Shown: positions 32,850 to 41,116, numbered from the stretch's first letter. The stretch: 64,000 nucleotides of DNA from an uncultured Prevotellaceae bacterium (GCA_902778255.1 CACYXD010000008.1:51743-115742), one strand, 5' to 3'. Notes: a model not told the origin generated them from the letters alone. Numbers and translations: made by a program.

Positions 32850-35738
32850 TCATTTAATGATTACTTTCTTACCATTTTTGATATAGATCCCTTTGAGATT
32901 CGTGTGGTCAACCTTCTGTCCTTGTAGATTATAGTAGTGACGGCCTTCTGGTACTAAATACACTTGATTTATATTTGCCGAATTACTACCATTGCTTATC
33001 ATAAATGGTGTTGCTGCATGCTGATCTGTTCCGTCACACAGCTGCCTATGCTCATTTCTTCCACAAGCCCATAGCGAACCATCTTTTTTATTGATTAATA
33101 CGTGAAATTCTCCTGCTGAAACAGAAGCCACTCCTGTCATTATCTGCTTGGGTAATAAGATGTTGTCTGTCGTACCATCGCCCATCTGGCCATATTTATT
33201 GGATCCACAAGCCCATAGCGAACCATCTTTTTTGACAATATAGGTGCAGTTACCTTTGGCTGAGATATAAGCGACATCCTCCATAATTTTTTGAGGATTT
33301 TTGCTGTCATTAGTTGTCCCATCGCCTAGCTGTCCATAAGAGTTGGACCCACATGTGAACAACGTACCATCGGTCTTGAGGATAAGGGTATGGTAGCTAC
33401 CTACAGAAACTGATGTTACACCATCCATAATTTCTTTAGGCTCCTTTCGATCGGTTGTTGTTCCATCGCCCAGTTGTCCATACTCGTTATAACCGCATGC
33501 CCATAATGATCCATCTTTTTTAAGAATCATTGTATAAGAATACCCCGTTGAAACAGATTCTACTTCAGTTGTTATTTTTTTGAATTTTTTACGATCTGTC
33601 GTCGTTTTATCACCCAATTGTCCATGACTATTACTTCCAGTAGCCCATAATGATCCATCATTTTTAATAATCATAGAATGATTATCTCCCGCTGAAACAA
33701 ATGCAACGTTATTAGTTATTTCTTGAGGGGTCTCACATGAAGTCGTTGTACCATTGCCCAATACACCATAATAATTCAGTCCACAGCCCCATAGAGTTCC
33801 ATCTTTTTTAAGGATCAATGTATGGCTGTTTGCTGAGACCGATGTTACATTATCTGTTATTTTAATTAAACGTTTTGGCATAGTTTCTGTTCCATCTCCT
33901 AATTGACCAGAAGAGTTGTATCCACATCCCCACAATGTTCCATCTGATTTAACTAGCATTGTATACAGGGTTCCAAGTGCAGAGTTCTCAATATAGCCGT
34001 TTATTAACGAGTTACTGGTTTCTTTGATGCTATAGCATCCAGCTAATAGAATATTACTATCTTCCAAGTCGCTGTCGTAGGCAATCGCTTTCAGAACACA
34101 ATCTTTGTTGATAGATATCTTAGAGTAGTATTTATTGCTGTATCTCGATGGTGTGGTTCCATCTAATGTATAGTAGATATCGGCATATTCTGCATTGGGG
34201 GAGCGCAGTTCCACCTTTGTACCTCTGGCTATAGAGAAATTCCCAGATAAGGATGAAGCTAACTGCACTTGCGTCTCTTTTGCAGCGTCTTTTGTCTTAA
34301 TGGTTGAGAATTGCTTCCATCCTGCAGCTGATTTGTACTTGGATAATGATGCTGTGGGTACATAAAGAATAGCATTGTCATATACGCCAGACGAAAAGAC
34401 ATTGTTTTGTATGCTACTGGGGGTCGTATCACCTACATATACTCTTTTTATTGCATTGCAGTTTGAAAAGATGTTGCTTGCGTCGTTAGCCTTCTTTGTT
34501 GCTATTGATGAAAAATAAACACTATTCGTGAATATCACAGTTCTTAGCGAAGAACAGTTTTCGAAGGAATTTGGGAGAATCACAGTATTACCAGGAATGG
34601 TAATCTCCGCTAAATTAGAACAATTGCTAAATGCATGAGAAAGGATGTTTCCATCAATAGTAATAGATGATAATTTACACCCGTCAAAAGCGTATTCGGC
34701 AATTTGCCCCACACTCAATCCATCAATTGTACTTGGAATAGTGACGTGACCTGAATAATTTTTGTTTATTGCGGGATATCCCTCAACACCAAGTCCTACT
34801 TGAACTAAGGTTTTTGTTCCATTTGCATATGCTTTCATCTGAAGACAGGCTCCCTCAATCGTTGTATAATAGAAAGTGTCTCCAGCCACATGCTCTAATA
34901 TTGTATACGTTCTTGTGAGTATTAAGCTCTCCTCGCTACCAACATATCCCTTTGCTTTCAGGGTCATATCTTCATTAATTGGTATTGGCTGAGTGTACCG
35001 TTTGCTAGCTTTGGTCGGTTCTGACCCATCGATTGTATAGTAGATAGCCGCACCTGCTTTAGTTGACGTAAGAGTTACAAGTGTCCCTTTCACCACTTGT
35101 CCAGATTTCACATCTGCCTTTACCCATCCATTGTCTATTACCGTGATCTTGCATGTAGGTGATGTATATCCTGTATAAGATTCGCAAGTAATGACACAAG
35201 TACCCTCTGCTTCTGCGCTGACAGTAACAGATTTTACCCATTCTTTTGATTCAGAATATTCTACGCGAGCGACATTTTTATCGCTGGTTTTCCATTTTAC
35301 ATATGGATCTAAATCAGAGGGATTGGTAGTGTAAGATAATGTTTTCTCTTCACCGACCTCCATGGTCAACTCTGTTTGATTTAATGTTAATTTGGTTGGT
35401 GAACAACTTATATAAATTGTAACTGAGCCATGACCAATTTGCCTCTTGTTTCGAGAGTCTAAGTATGTGTATGAATATGAATATGACAAAGTCTCTGTTC
35501 CACTGAAATACCGGTTGACTTTAATACTGACGTATGCATTACTTGGTGCAACACCAATACAATCCTCATTGCTTGTATAAAAATCATAGCAAGCATCAGA
35601 TGTCGACGGATAATACATATTTTTCGTATCACCAACATTGATAGTACAATATTGTGTCTCAGAGAATCCTATTTGAGAGTATAAGCATAAAATGAATACC
35701 CACAAAATTCTTAATGTAATTGTTAATCTATTATTCAT
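32850..35738 (-). CDS. Multidomain surface protein: Big2, chitobiase-type, BspA LRR and RCC1 repeats
   Basis: A 962-aa secreted protein (signal ends SQIGFSE). Order of parts: a Big2-like Ig domain (PTKLTLNQTELTMEVGEEKT, near 115-205); a chitobiase/FN3-like module (GAAIYYTIDGSEPTKASKRY, about 225-280); BspA-type LRR units (GLSVGQIAEYAFDGCKLSSI, about 335-480); a second chitobiase-like module (YADIYYTLDGTTPSRYSNKY); then seven RCC1 repeats of the form KKDGSLWACGxNxYGQLGDG from about 580 to 920, a likely beta-propeller. It ends YYNLQGQKV..LKGIYIKNGK plus KVIIK, the shared surface tail. Codon use is more A/T-rich than its neighbours. Probable adhesin or binding protein; no catalytic site. Confidence 0.85.
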   Translation of the reverse strand: MNNRLTITLRILWVFILCLYSQIGFSETQYCTINVGDTKNMYYPSTSDACYDFYTSNEDCIGVAPSNAYVSIKVNRYFSGTETLSYSYSYTYLDSRNKRQIGHGSVTIYISCSPTKLTLNQTELTMEVGEEKTLSYTTNPSDLDPYVKWKTSDKNVARVEYSESKEWVKSVTVSAEAEGTCVITCESYTGYTSPTCKITVIDNGWVKADVKSGQVVKGTLVTLTSTKAGAAIYYTIDGSEPTKASKRYTQPIPINEDMTLKAKGYVGSEESLILTRTYTILEHVAGDTFYYTTIEGACLQMKAYANGTKTLVQVGLGVEGYPAINKNYSGHVTIPSTIDGLSVGQIAEYAFDGCKLSSITIDGNILSHAFSNCSNLAEITIPGNTVILPNSFENCSSLRTVIFTNSVYFSSIATKKANDASNIFSNCNAIKRVYVGDTTPSSIQNNVFSSGVYDNAILYVPTASLSKYKSAAGWKQFSTIKTKDAAKETQVQLASSLSGNFSIARGTKVELRSPNAEYADIYYTLDGTTPSRYSNKYYSKISINKDCVLKAIAYDSDLEDSNILLAGCYSIKETSNSLINGYIENSALGTLYTMLVKSDGTLWGCGYNSSGQLGDGTETMPKRLIKITDNVTSVSANSHTLILKKDGTLWGCGLNYYGVLGNGTTTSCETPQEITNNVAFVSAGDNHSMIIKNDGSLWATGSNSHGQLGDKTTTDRKKFKKITTEVESVSTGYSYTMILKKDGSLWACGYNEYGQLGDGTTTDRKEPKEIMDGVTSVSVGSYHTLILKTDGTLFTCGSNSYGQLGDGTTNDSKNPQKIMEDVAYISAKGNCTYIVKKDGSLWACGSNKYGQMGDGTTDNILLPKQIMTGVASVSAGEFHVLINKKDGSLWACGRNEHRQLCDGTDQHAATPFMISNGSNSANINQVYLVPEGRHYYNLQGQKVDHTNLKGIYIKNGKKVIIK

Positions 35739-35859
35739 TGTGTTATAGTGTTATTATTTTATTGAAATATCTTTGGCATCGACATGCGAAAATCATAAAC
35801 TGGATTCGAACAACATGAATCAAAAGTGGACGTTCCAGTCTTATGTCCTTATTATATGT

Positions 35860-36057
35860 TTATCTGCTCATAGGCATGTTGTATTTTTTGAAATATACAA
35901 TATTAAAATACTCTTTAGCTTTGTTTACAAACTCGGCAGGAGTCATTACTAAAAAGTCAAAATCATTAAAACCTTTCTTGTCGCGTGTGATATGCTCTCT
36001 CCTCCCACATTTCATCGAGTTCCTTTTCAACGTCAAAGTTATCTGGCAATGGGCCAC
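35860..36057 (-). pseudogene. C-terminal remnant of a PIN-domain (VapC-like) toxin
   Basis: The 65-codon frame contains HITRDKKGF..FLVMTPAEFVN, which matches the C-terminal end of PIN toxins (TxDxxxF then a P-x-EF). Intact PIN toxins are about 130 residues with four acidic active-site residues; here everything upstream is missing and replaced by out-of-frame codons of the antitoxin gene. It overlaps that gene by about 90 bp. This looks like an internal deletion that removed most of the toxin. Identification rests on a short motif. Confidence 0.55.
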
Positions 36058-36253
36058 ATGTCATAGCCAAAACTTTAGCTGATGGTTTGTAGCCCTTTGG
36101 AATTTTAGGGAACACAAGTTCTTTTTTCTGACTTTTACACTCAGCGCTCTCTGCGGCCTCTATCAAGTGATTTGCCAACCAACGTTGATTGCTGGCTGTA
36201 AGTGAAAGACCCTGCAGGTAACTCCATAGATGATTAAGTGACATTGCGTTCAT
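35966..36253 (-). CDS. Antitoxin-like small protein of a decayed toxin-antitoxin pair
   Basis: A 95-aa protein starting MNAMSLNHLWSYLQGLSLTA. The middle (NQRWLANHLIEAAESAECKS) and the acidic end (FDVEKELDEMWEERAY) resemble Bacteroidales antitoxins paired with PIN toxins. The last residues (HTRQERF) are a shifted reading of the toxin remnant's ITRDKKGF codons, so the natural C-terminus was probably lost in the same deletion. A good promoter (36320-36350) remains, so it may still be expressed. Confidence 0.6.
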   Translation of the reverse strand: MNAMSLNHLWSYLQGLSLTASNQRWLANHLIEAAESAECKSQKKELVFPKIPKGYKPSAKVLAMTCGPLPDNFDVEKELDEMWEERAYHTRQERF

Positions 36254-36319
36254 ATCCGAAATTGTTTAATTACGCGTTTTCTTGACCACTCGCCCTTTAC
36301 GAGCTATCAGTATCGTCTG

Positions 36320-36350
36320 CAAAAATATGAATTATTTTTTAATAAACAAA
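36320..36350 (-). promoter_or_regulatory. Promoter of the antitoxin-like gene
   Basis: On the minus strand TTTG (36347-36350) and TATTTTTG (36320-36327) are separated by 19 nt. It lies about 65 bp before the ATG at 36253. Confidence 0.7.
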
Positions 36351-36386
36351 ATTATGGGATGAAAAGTTTTAATGCCCCTTTTTCCG

Positions 36387-36496
36387 TTTTAGGCTCCTTT
36401 GCGTTGCGTTTCAGCCTATTTTAGGTTGCGTTTTAGGCTGTTTCACCTTGCGTTTAAGGCTCCTTTGCATTGCGTTTAAGGCTCCTTTACAACCTA
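36387..36496. repeat. 22-bp tandem repeat, about five units
   Basis: Units begin at 36387, 36409, 36431, 36453 and 36475, each exactly 22 bp; the last is partial. The first four end in TTGCG and most carry TTTTAGGCT or TTTAAGGCT; units 1 and 4 share TAGGCTCCTTTGC / AAGGCTCCTTTGC. Unit 2 is the most diverged. The array lies just 3' of the DUF4435 gene and is followed by ACCTAAAACAGGCTGTTTCG, which is partly the reverse complement of the unit. Confidence 0.85.
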
Positions 36497-36518
36497 AAAC
36501 AGGCTGTTTCGTAAAATC

Positions 36519-37508
36519 CTATCCTAAGAACCTCTCTACATCGCCCTGCAACTGCAGGAAGCGGGGGCACTGCTGATAGCCGATATTTTTCTTGAGCATG
36601 GACTTGACATCCTGCTGCGAGTTCTCGTAGCACGACATCTCGTTGCGCTTCTGGGTGCGATGGGCCTGGGAATGGTAGATCTCGCTCTGGCGCTCCTGGC
36701 GCAGCAGGTTGCAGACCTTGGTCAGGATAGGGGCCACGACGGTGTCGAAGAGGTGATGGCCCTGAATGTAGAGATAGGTGGTCTGAGGGGTGACACCCAG
36801 GGCCAGGATGTCGTCCTTCACCTTGAGATAGGCTTCCTTGTTGTTAGGATAGTGGCGCTGCAGCTCACGGATCTTGGTGCCCACCTTGCGGCGGATGTTG
36901 GCTATGGACACCTCGGGGTTCTGGATGGTGAAGCCGCCAGGGTCGGTGATGCGGTTGAAGTCGGACAAGGAGAAACGTCCGTGATGGCCTGTGCGATAAG
37001 CCCAGACTGACCAGACGAAGAGGGGGAAGCAGGCCTCGCTGAACTGGCGGAAATAGTCGGTGAAGTCGAAGATGCGATGGTCGTTGAGGGTCACCGCCAC
37101 GCAGACATCATGTAGCGAGGGGGCATAGCACTGGTAGTTCTCGATAGCATAGACATAGGTATGGAAGACGTAGGGGCTATTGATGACGCGGCGCGACTGC
37201 TCGGTGGCGCCCTGCATCAGGTAGTCGAAGTCGGCATCGACACAGGCAATCATGTCGGGGCCTACATGCTCGCCGATGAAATTCATCAGCACGGATTTCT
37301 TTCCGCGTGTGAGGTTCATCTTCGAAGGCAGCATCACCTCGAAATAGCGCTGCTCGTTCTCGAAGCGGCTGAGCACCGTGCGCCAGAAATAGATATCATC
37401 ATAGCTCTCGACGTAGGCCACAATCCTACGCCGTGCCTGTTTTCCCCTCAAGGCATTGGCGGCCTCGAAGTAGCGGCTATCGAGATTATCCATTAATCTA
37501 CCAGACAT
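36519..37508 (-). CDS. DUF4435 (Toprim-like) protein, candidate effector of a two-gene ATPase module
   Basis: A 329-aa protein. The N-terminal part shows a Toprim-type arrangement: YVESYDDIYFWR with Glu34, and ACVDADFDYL with the DxD at 91-93. VFHTYVYAIENYQCYAPSLH follows near 112. This is the DUF4435 family, whose members pair with ABC-type ATPases; in the PARIS anti-phage system the DUF4435 protein AriB is the toxic nuclease. The C-terminal third is basic and carries HRTQKRNEMSCYENSQQDV. It lies 29 nt downstream of the ATPase gene, same strand. A nuclease role is inferred; a housekeeping function cannot be excluded. Confidence 0.78.
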   Translation of the reverse strand: MSGRLMDNLDSRYFEAANALRGKQARRRIVAYVESYDDIYFWRTVLSRFENEQRYFEVMLPSKMNLTRGKKSVLMNFIGEHVGPDMIACVDADFDYLMQGATEQSRRVINSPYVFHTYVYAIENYQCYAPSLHDVCVAVTLNDHRIFDFTDYFRQFSEACFPLFVWSVWAYRTGHHGRFSLSDFNRITDPGGFTIQNPEVSIANIRRKVGTKIRELQRHYPNNKEAYLKVKDDILALGVTPQTTYLYIQGHHLFDTVVAPILTKVCNLLRQERQSEIYHSQAHRTQKRNEMSCYENSQQDVKSMLKKNIGYQQCPRFLQLQGDVERFLG

Positions 37509-37537
37509 ATTAGGAAGACTAGTTCAACTAGTTATTA

Positions 37538-38374
37538 CTAGACCGTGATGTCTGAAACCTCGGTGACGCGGTCCATCCAGCCGTTCATCACCACGGCAGG
37601 TGAGTGGGTGGTCATGATGACCTGCACGTTGGGGTTGAGCTCCATGACCAGGTCGATGAGGCGTTTCTGCCACTCCATGTGCAGGCTCACCTCGGGCTCG
37701 TCCATGAAGAGCACGTAGGGCTGATTGTCCTGCACCAGGACGGTGAGCAGGATGGCCAGCATCTGCTTCTCGCCGCTGGACAGCTGATAGGGCACCAGTA
37801 CCTCGCCAATCTGGGTGAAGCGGATCTCGTTCTCAGTACGGACGATGCGCTTGCCCGTGTCGGCAAAGAGCTCATCGACCATATCCTGGAAGCGCGTTTT
37901 CTTTTGCGACAGCTGCTGGGCGGCATCGGCATGGCCTTGCTGCAGCTGTTCGATAATACGGTTGCCGATGTTGACCTGATAGTCCAGGTATTTGCGCTGC
38001 AGGTTATAGAGCTGGATGTCGAGCAGCGAGCCGCCCCCTACCCCTGCCAAGGCCGTGAGTGCTTGGCGTACGAAGCCATCGCTCTCAGTAAAAGCCTGCG
38101 AGAGGTTGGAGTCGAGCGAACGGATCATGTCGTAGCGAATCCATTTGCAATCCTCAGGCTCCACCTCCAGGCGCACGCCCTTGAGCATGTGACTGGGGAA
38201 CTCACCACCAGCAGCCAGTCCCTTCACCACCTTATTTAATATGGTGCTCTTGCCTACGCCATTGATGCCGCTCAGGATGTTTACATGGGGATCCAGTTCC
38301 CACACGATGTGTTTCTTTCCGCTCCACAGGGCATCAATCTCGATCTTCTTGATATAGTCTGCGTACTTCTGCAT
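37538..38374 (-). CDS. ABC-type AAA ATPase, partner of the DUF4435 protein
   Basis: A 278-aa soluble ATPase. Walker A is GINGVGKST (36-44), the signature LSSGEKQM (198-205), Walker B YVLFMDEPEVSLH (220-232) and the H-loop TTHSPAV (255-261). The order and the EPEVSLH text place it in the AAA_15/AAA_21 group used by OLD, RloA-like and PARIS AriA proteins. At 278 aa it is much smaller than typical AriA (about 400-500), with only a short helical region between Walker A and the signature. It is the first gene of the pair and has its own promoter element. Confidence 0.85.
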   Translation of the reverse strand: MQKYADYIKKIEIDALWSGKKHIVWELDPHVNILSGINGVGKSTILNKVVKGLAAGGEFPSHMLKGVRLEVEPEDCKWIRYDMIRSLDSNLSQAFTESDGFVRQALTALAGVGGGSLLDIQLYNLQRKYLDYQVNIGNRIIEQLQQGHADAAQQLSQKKTRFQDMVDELFADTGKRIVRTENEIRFTQIGEVLVPYQLSSGEKQMLAILLTVLVQDNQPYVLFMDEPEVSLHMEWQKRLIDLVMELNPNVQVIMTTHSPAVVMNGWMDRVTEVSDITV

Positions 38375-38397
38375 AGTTATAGGTCTTTTGTTGTCGG

Positions 38398-38405
38398 CAA
38401 ATATA
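38398..38405 (-). promoter_or_regulatory. Promoter -7 element of the ATPase-DUF4435 pair
   Basis: CAAATATA on the plus strand gives TATATTTG on the minus strand, a TAnnTTTG match 24 bp before the start codon. No clear -33 TTTG is seen. Confidence 0.55.
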
Positions 38406-38486
38406 CAATTTATTTCTGGAATGACACTTCATAGGGCAGATATTTTTCCAAAATAAATGTTAAATCATGGAACAGCACTGAAATTT

Positions 38487-38518
38487 CTCATTTCTCATTC
38501 CTCATTTCTCATTTAATT
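38487..38518. repeat. TTTCTCATTCCTCA word repeat upstream of tRNA-Val
   Basis: TTTCTCATTTCTCATTCC and TCATTTCTCATTT repeat the same 7-base word found at 7884-7920 at the gcvPB-lpdA junction, here immediately before the tRNA promoter. Confidence 0.8.
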
Positions 38519-38550
38519 TGCTTACCTTTGCATCCGCAAAACGGCAAGGA

Positions 38551-38624
38551 GTCGGCATAGCTCAGTTGGTTAGAGTATCACCTTGACATGGTGGGGGTCC
38601 TTGGTTCGAATCCAAGTGTCGACA
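38551..38624 (+). tRNA. tRNA-Val (anticodon GAC)
   Basis: A full cloverleaf can be drawn. The acceptor stem pairs GTCGGCA (38551-38557) with TGTCGAC (38617-38623); a D arm with AGTTGGTTAGA; the anticodon stem TCACC/GGTGG encloses loop TTGACAT, giving anticodon GAC; the T arm is CTTGG-TTCGAAT-CCAAG. The discriminator is A at 38624 and CCA is not encoded. A TACCTTTG promoter element lies at 38523-38530 and a terminator hairpin follows directly. Confidence 0.95.
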
Positions 38625-38625
38625 C

Positions 38626-38660
38626 AAAAAAAGAGGCAATCAGATGGATTGTCTCTTTTT
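38626..38660 (+). terminator. Terminator of tRNA-Val, shared with the FKBP gene
   Basis: AGAGGCAATC (38632-38641) pairs with GATTGTCTCT (38647-38656) with one G-U pair. The arms are flanked by A- and T-tracts, so it can also end the leftward FKBP gene's converging transcript region. Confidence 0.85.
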
Positions 38661-38679
38661 TTGTTTTCTTATATTCTGT

Positions 38680-39285
38680 CTATCGCCAGGGCTTCATGAC
38701 CTGTCCGGCAGGACTGGCATCGAGGAGAGTCAGCTCGAAGATCAGCAGGCTGTGGCCAGGGATGGTGCTCTTGCCAGAGGCGCCATAGGCCAGGTCACTG
38801 GGTATATAGACAAGCCAATGGTCGCCAACGGTCATATGCTGAAGGGCTGTGGCGTAGCCGTCGATCATGCTGCTCACCTTCTGTTTGGTGGAATAGCCTG
38901 TCTTCAACGAGTATTCGCCATAGACCGTACCATCAAAGACAAAGCCTTTGGGGTAGGACTTCGAAGGGATAAGGCGTCCCTGATAGATGACACGTACAGA
39001 GTCGGTGAAGTTGGGCGACACCGTGCTGGTACCCTCATGGCCCAGCTTCTTCACATAGATATAGTCTGAGACAGTCCCCTCTTTAGTCTGGTCGAGGGAG
39101 TATTGCTTGAACTTCACCCACTGGCTGCCACTCTGCATAGAGTCGGTAGCGACAGAAGCTAGGAACTGCTGGTTGCGCTCATACCAGTTGGCATACTCCT
39201 CTTCCTCTGAAGCCTCTTCGCTGCAAGATGACAGGCCGCATAGGCCCATCATCAAGGCGAACAGATATATGATGTGATTTTTCAT
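38680..39285 (-). CDS. FKBP-type peptidyl-prolyl isomerase lipoprotein
   Basis: A 201-aa lipoprotein: signal MKNHIIYLFALMMGLCGLSSC with the lipobox Cys at 21, then an acidic linker (EEASEEEEYANWYERN). The FKBP domain covers about residues 90-195: TDSVRVIYQGRLIPSKSYPK, FDGTVYG, MIDGYATALQHMTVGDHWLV, IPSDLAYGASGKSTIPGHSL. It probably helps fold periplasmic or outer-membrane proteins. Its ATG overlaps the glyS stop by 1 nt (TAATG), so it is co-translated with glyS, an arrangement I regard as common in Bacteroidales. Confidence 0.92.
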   Translation of the reverse strand: MKNHIIYLFALMMGLCGLSSCSEEASEEEEYANWYERNQQFLASVATDSMQSGSQWVKFKQYSLDQTKEGTVSDYIYVKKLGHEGTSTVSPNFTDSVRVIYQGRLIPSKSYPKGFVFDGTVYGEYSLKTGYSTKQKVSSMIDGYATALQHMTVGDHWLVYIPSDLAYGASGKSTIPGHSLLIFELTLLDASPAGQVMKPWR

Positions 39286-40826
39286 TACTGGAGCTTTTTC
39301 AGTAATGACGCAATGCTTACCTTATCCTCGATAATAGCGTTCAGGTCGCTAATCTTCACACGCTCCTGCTCCATGGTGTCGCGGAAACGCAGGGTGACGC
39401 AACCATCGTTGAGTGTGTCGTGGTCCACGGTGACGCAGTAAGGCGTACCGATGGCATCCTGACGACGATAGCGCTTACCGATAGAATCCTTCTCGTCGTA
39501 CTGGCAATTGAAATGGAACTTCAGGTCGTTGATAATCTCGCGGGCCTTCTCGGGCAGTCCGTCTTTCTTAACCAGAGGCATCACAGCCAGTTTCACAGGA
39601 GCCAGGGCTGCGGGCAACTTCAGTACGACGCGGGTCTCACCATTCTCGAGCTTCTCCTCCTCATAAGCATGACACATGATAGAGAGGAACATACGGTCAA
39701 CACCGATAGAGGTCTCGATGACAAACGGGGTGTAGCTCTCGTTGGTCTGAGGATCGAAGTATTTGATGCTCTTGCCAGAGTATTTCTCGTGCTGAGACAG
39801 GTCGAAGTTGGTACGAGAGTGGATACCTTCTACCTCCTTGAAGCCGAAGGGCATCTTGAACTCAATATCGGTAGCGGCGTTGGCATAGTGGGCCAGCTTG
39901 TCGTGATCGTGGAAACGATAGTTCTCAGCGCCGAAGCCCAGGGCCTGATGCCACTTCATACGGGTCTCCTTCCACTTGGGGAACCACTCCAGCTCGGTGC
40001 CGGGCTGTACGAAGAACTGCATCTCCATCTGCTCGAACTCACGCATACGGAAGATGAACTGACGGGCCACAATCTCATTACGGAAAGCCTTACCGATTTG
40101 GGCGATACCGAAAGGAATCTTCATACGGCCTGTCTTCTGCACGTTCAGGTAGTTCACAAAGATACCCTGAGCGGTCTCAGGACGCAGATAGACCTTCATA
40201 GAACCATCGGCAGAGGCACCCATCTCAGTAGAGAACATCAGGTTGAACTGACGTACGTCGGTCCAGTTCTTAGTACCACTGATGGGGTCAACGATCTCCT
40301 CGTCAAGGATAATCTGCTTCAACTCGTCGAGATCAGGTCCCTGCATGGCGGCAGCATAGCGGGCGTGAAGAGCGTCGCGCTTCTCCTTAGTTTCCTTCAC
40401 ACGCTCGCTGGTCTCCATATATTTTGCCTCGTCGAAAGAGTCGCCAAAGCGCTTGCGGGCCTTCTCAACCTCTTTCTGGATCTTCTCGTCATACTTGGCA
40501 ATCTGGTCCTCAATCAGCACATCGGCACGATAGCGCTTCTTTGAGTCGCGGTTGTCGATGAGGGGATCGTTGAAAGCATCCACGTGGCCAGAGGCCTTCC
40601 AGATGGTGGGGTGCATGAAGATGGCAGAGTCGATACCCACGATATTCTCGTGAAGCATGGTCATAGCTTTCCACCAGTACTGCTTAATATTATTCTTTAA
40701 CTCCACGCCGTTCTGACCGTAGTCGTAAACGGCTCCCAAACCGTCGTAAATCTCACTTGAGGGGAATACAAAGCCATACTCCTTACAGTGGCTCACGATT
40801 TTCTTAAATACATCTTCTTGTGCCAT
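39285..40826 (-). CDS. glyS: Glycine--tRNA ligase
   Basis: Class II alpha2-type glycyl-tRNA synthetase that charges tRNA-Gly. The length of 513 aa fits. Landmarks: start FKKIVSHCKEYGFVFPSSEI, MAQEDVFKK N-terminus, LRPETAQGIFVNYLNVQKTG, motif 2 FRNEIVARQFIFRMREFEQM, motif 3 region ETSIGVDRMFLSIM, and the anticodon-binding domain with LAPVKLAVMPLVKKDGLPEK and RRQDAIGTPYCVTVD. It has a promoter element at 40856-40863 and is followed by the 1-nt-overlapping FKBP lipoprotein gene. Confidence 0.97.
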   Translation of the reverse strand: MAQEDVFKKIVSHCKEYGFVFPSSEIYDGLGAVYDYGQNGVELKNNIKQYWWKAMTMLHENIVGIDSAIFMHPTIWKASGHVDAFNDPLIDNRDSKKRYRADVLIEDQIAKYDEKIQKEVEKARKRFGDSFDEAKYMETSERVKETKEKRDALHARYAAAMQGPDLDELKQIILDEEIVDPISGTKNWTDVRQFNLMFSTEMGASADGSMKVYLRPETAQGIFVNYLNVQKTGRMKIPFGIAQIGKAFRNEIVARQFIFRMREFEQMEMQFFVQPGTELEWFPKWKETRMKWHQALGFGAENYRFHDHDKLAHYANAATDIEFKMPFGFKEVEGIHSRTNFDLSQHEKYSGKSIKYFDPQTNESYTPFVIETSIGVDRMFLSIMCHAYEEEKLENGETRVVLKLPAALAPVKLAVMPLVKKDGLPEKAREIINDLKFHFNCQYDEKDSIGKRYRRQDAIGTPYCVTVDHDTLNDGCVTLRFRDTMEQERVKISDLNAIIEDKVSIASLLKKLQ

Positions 40827-40855
40827 AATGCTATTAATTTCTAGAAATTTGCTTG

Positions 40856-40863
40856 CAAAGGTA
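40856..40863 (-). promoter_or_regulatory. Promoter -7 element of glyS
   Basis: CAAAGGTA on the plus strand is TACCTTTG on the minus strand, 30 bp before the glyS ATG. Between it and the next promoter (41032) the gap holds a short GGAGTTAAA word repeat at 40891-40917 and A-tracts but no gene. Confidence 0.7.
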
Positions 40864-41031
40864 CAATATTTTGGGGAGTTACGCAGACAATAAGGAGTTA
40901 AAGGGAGTTAAAGGGTTCAAAAAAGCCGCAATACCCCTCGTTATTCATAGAAAACCATAAACCGTAAGCAGTAAACCAATACGCAAAAGGAAGAAAAAAA
41001 GTTAGAGAGAAAAAAAAAAAAACGCTTAGTC

Positions 41032-41062
41032 TTGGATTTTAGAAAAATAAAGTGTAATTTTG
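41032..41062 (+). promoter_or_regulatory. Promoter of the 977-aa secreted protein
   Basis: TTG at 41032-41034 and TAATTTTG at 41055-41062 are 20 nt apart. The ATG is at 41117, giving a leader of about 50 nt. Confidence 0.7.
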
Positions 41063-41116
41063 CACCTGTTTCACAATATATAACTAAATCCAACTAACAA
41101 CTAACAAAACAAAATT

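Noticed and set aside
36387-36496. Possible CRISPR array
   Set aside because: Units are directly adjacent with no spacers, the units drift, and no cas gene is present in the window.
38551-38660. Possible integration site of a mobile element at tRNA-Val
   Set aside because: No integrase and no direct repeat of the tRNA 3' end were found on either side within the window.
39420-40544. Long open frame (374 codons) on the plus strand opposite glyS
   Set aside because: It is the mirror of a conserved essential gene; its residues are Leu/His/Asp-rich without domains, and no promoter precedes it.
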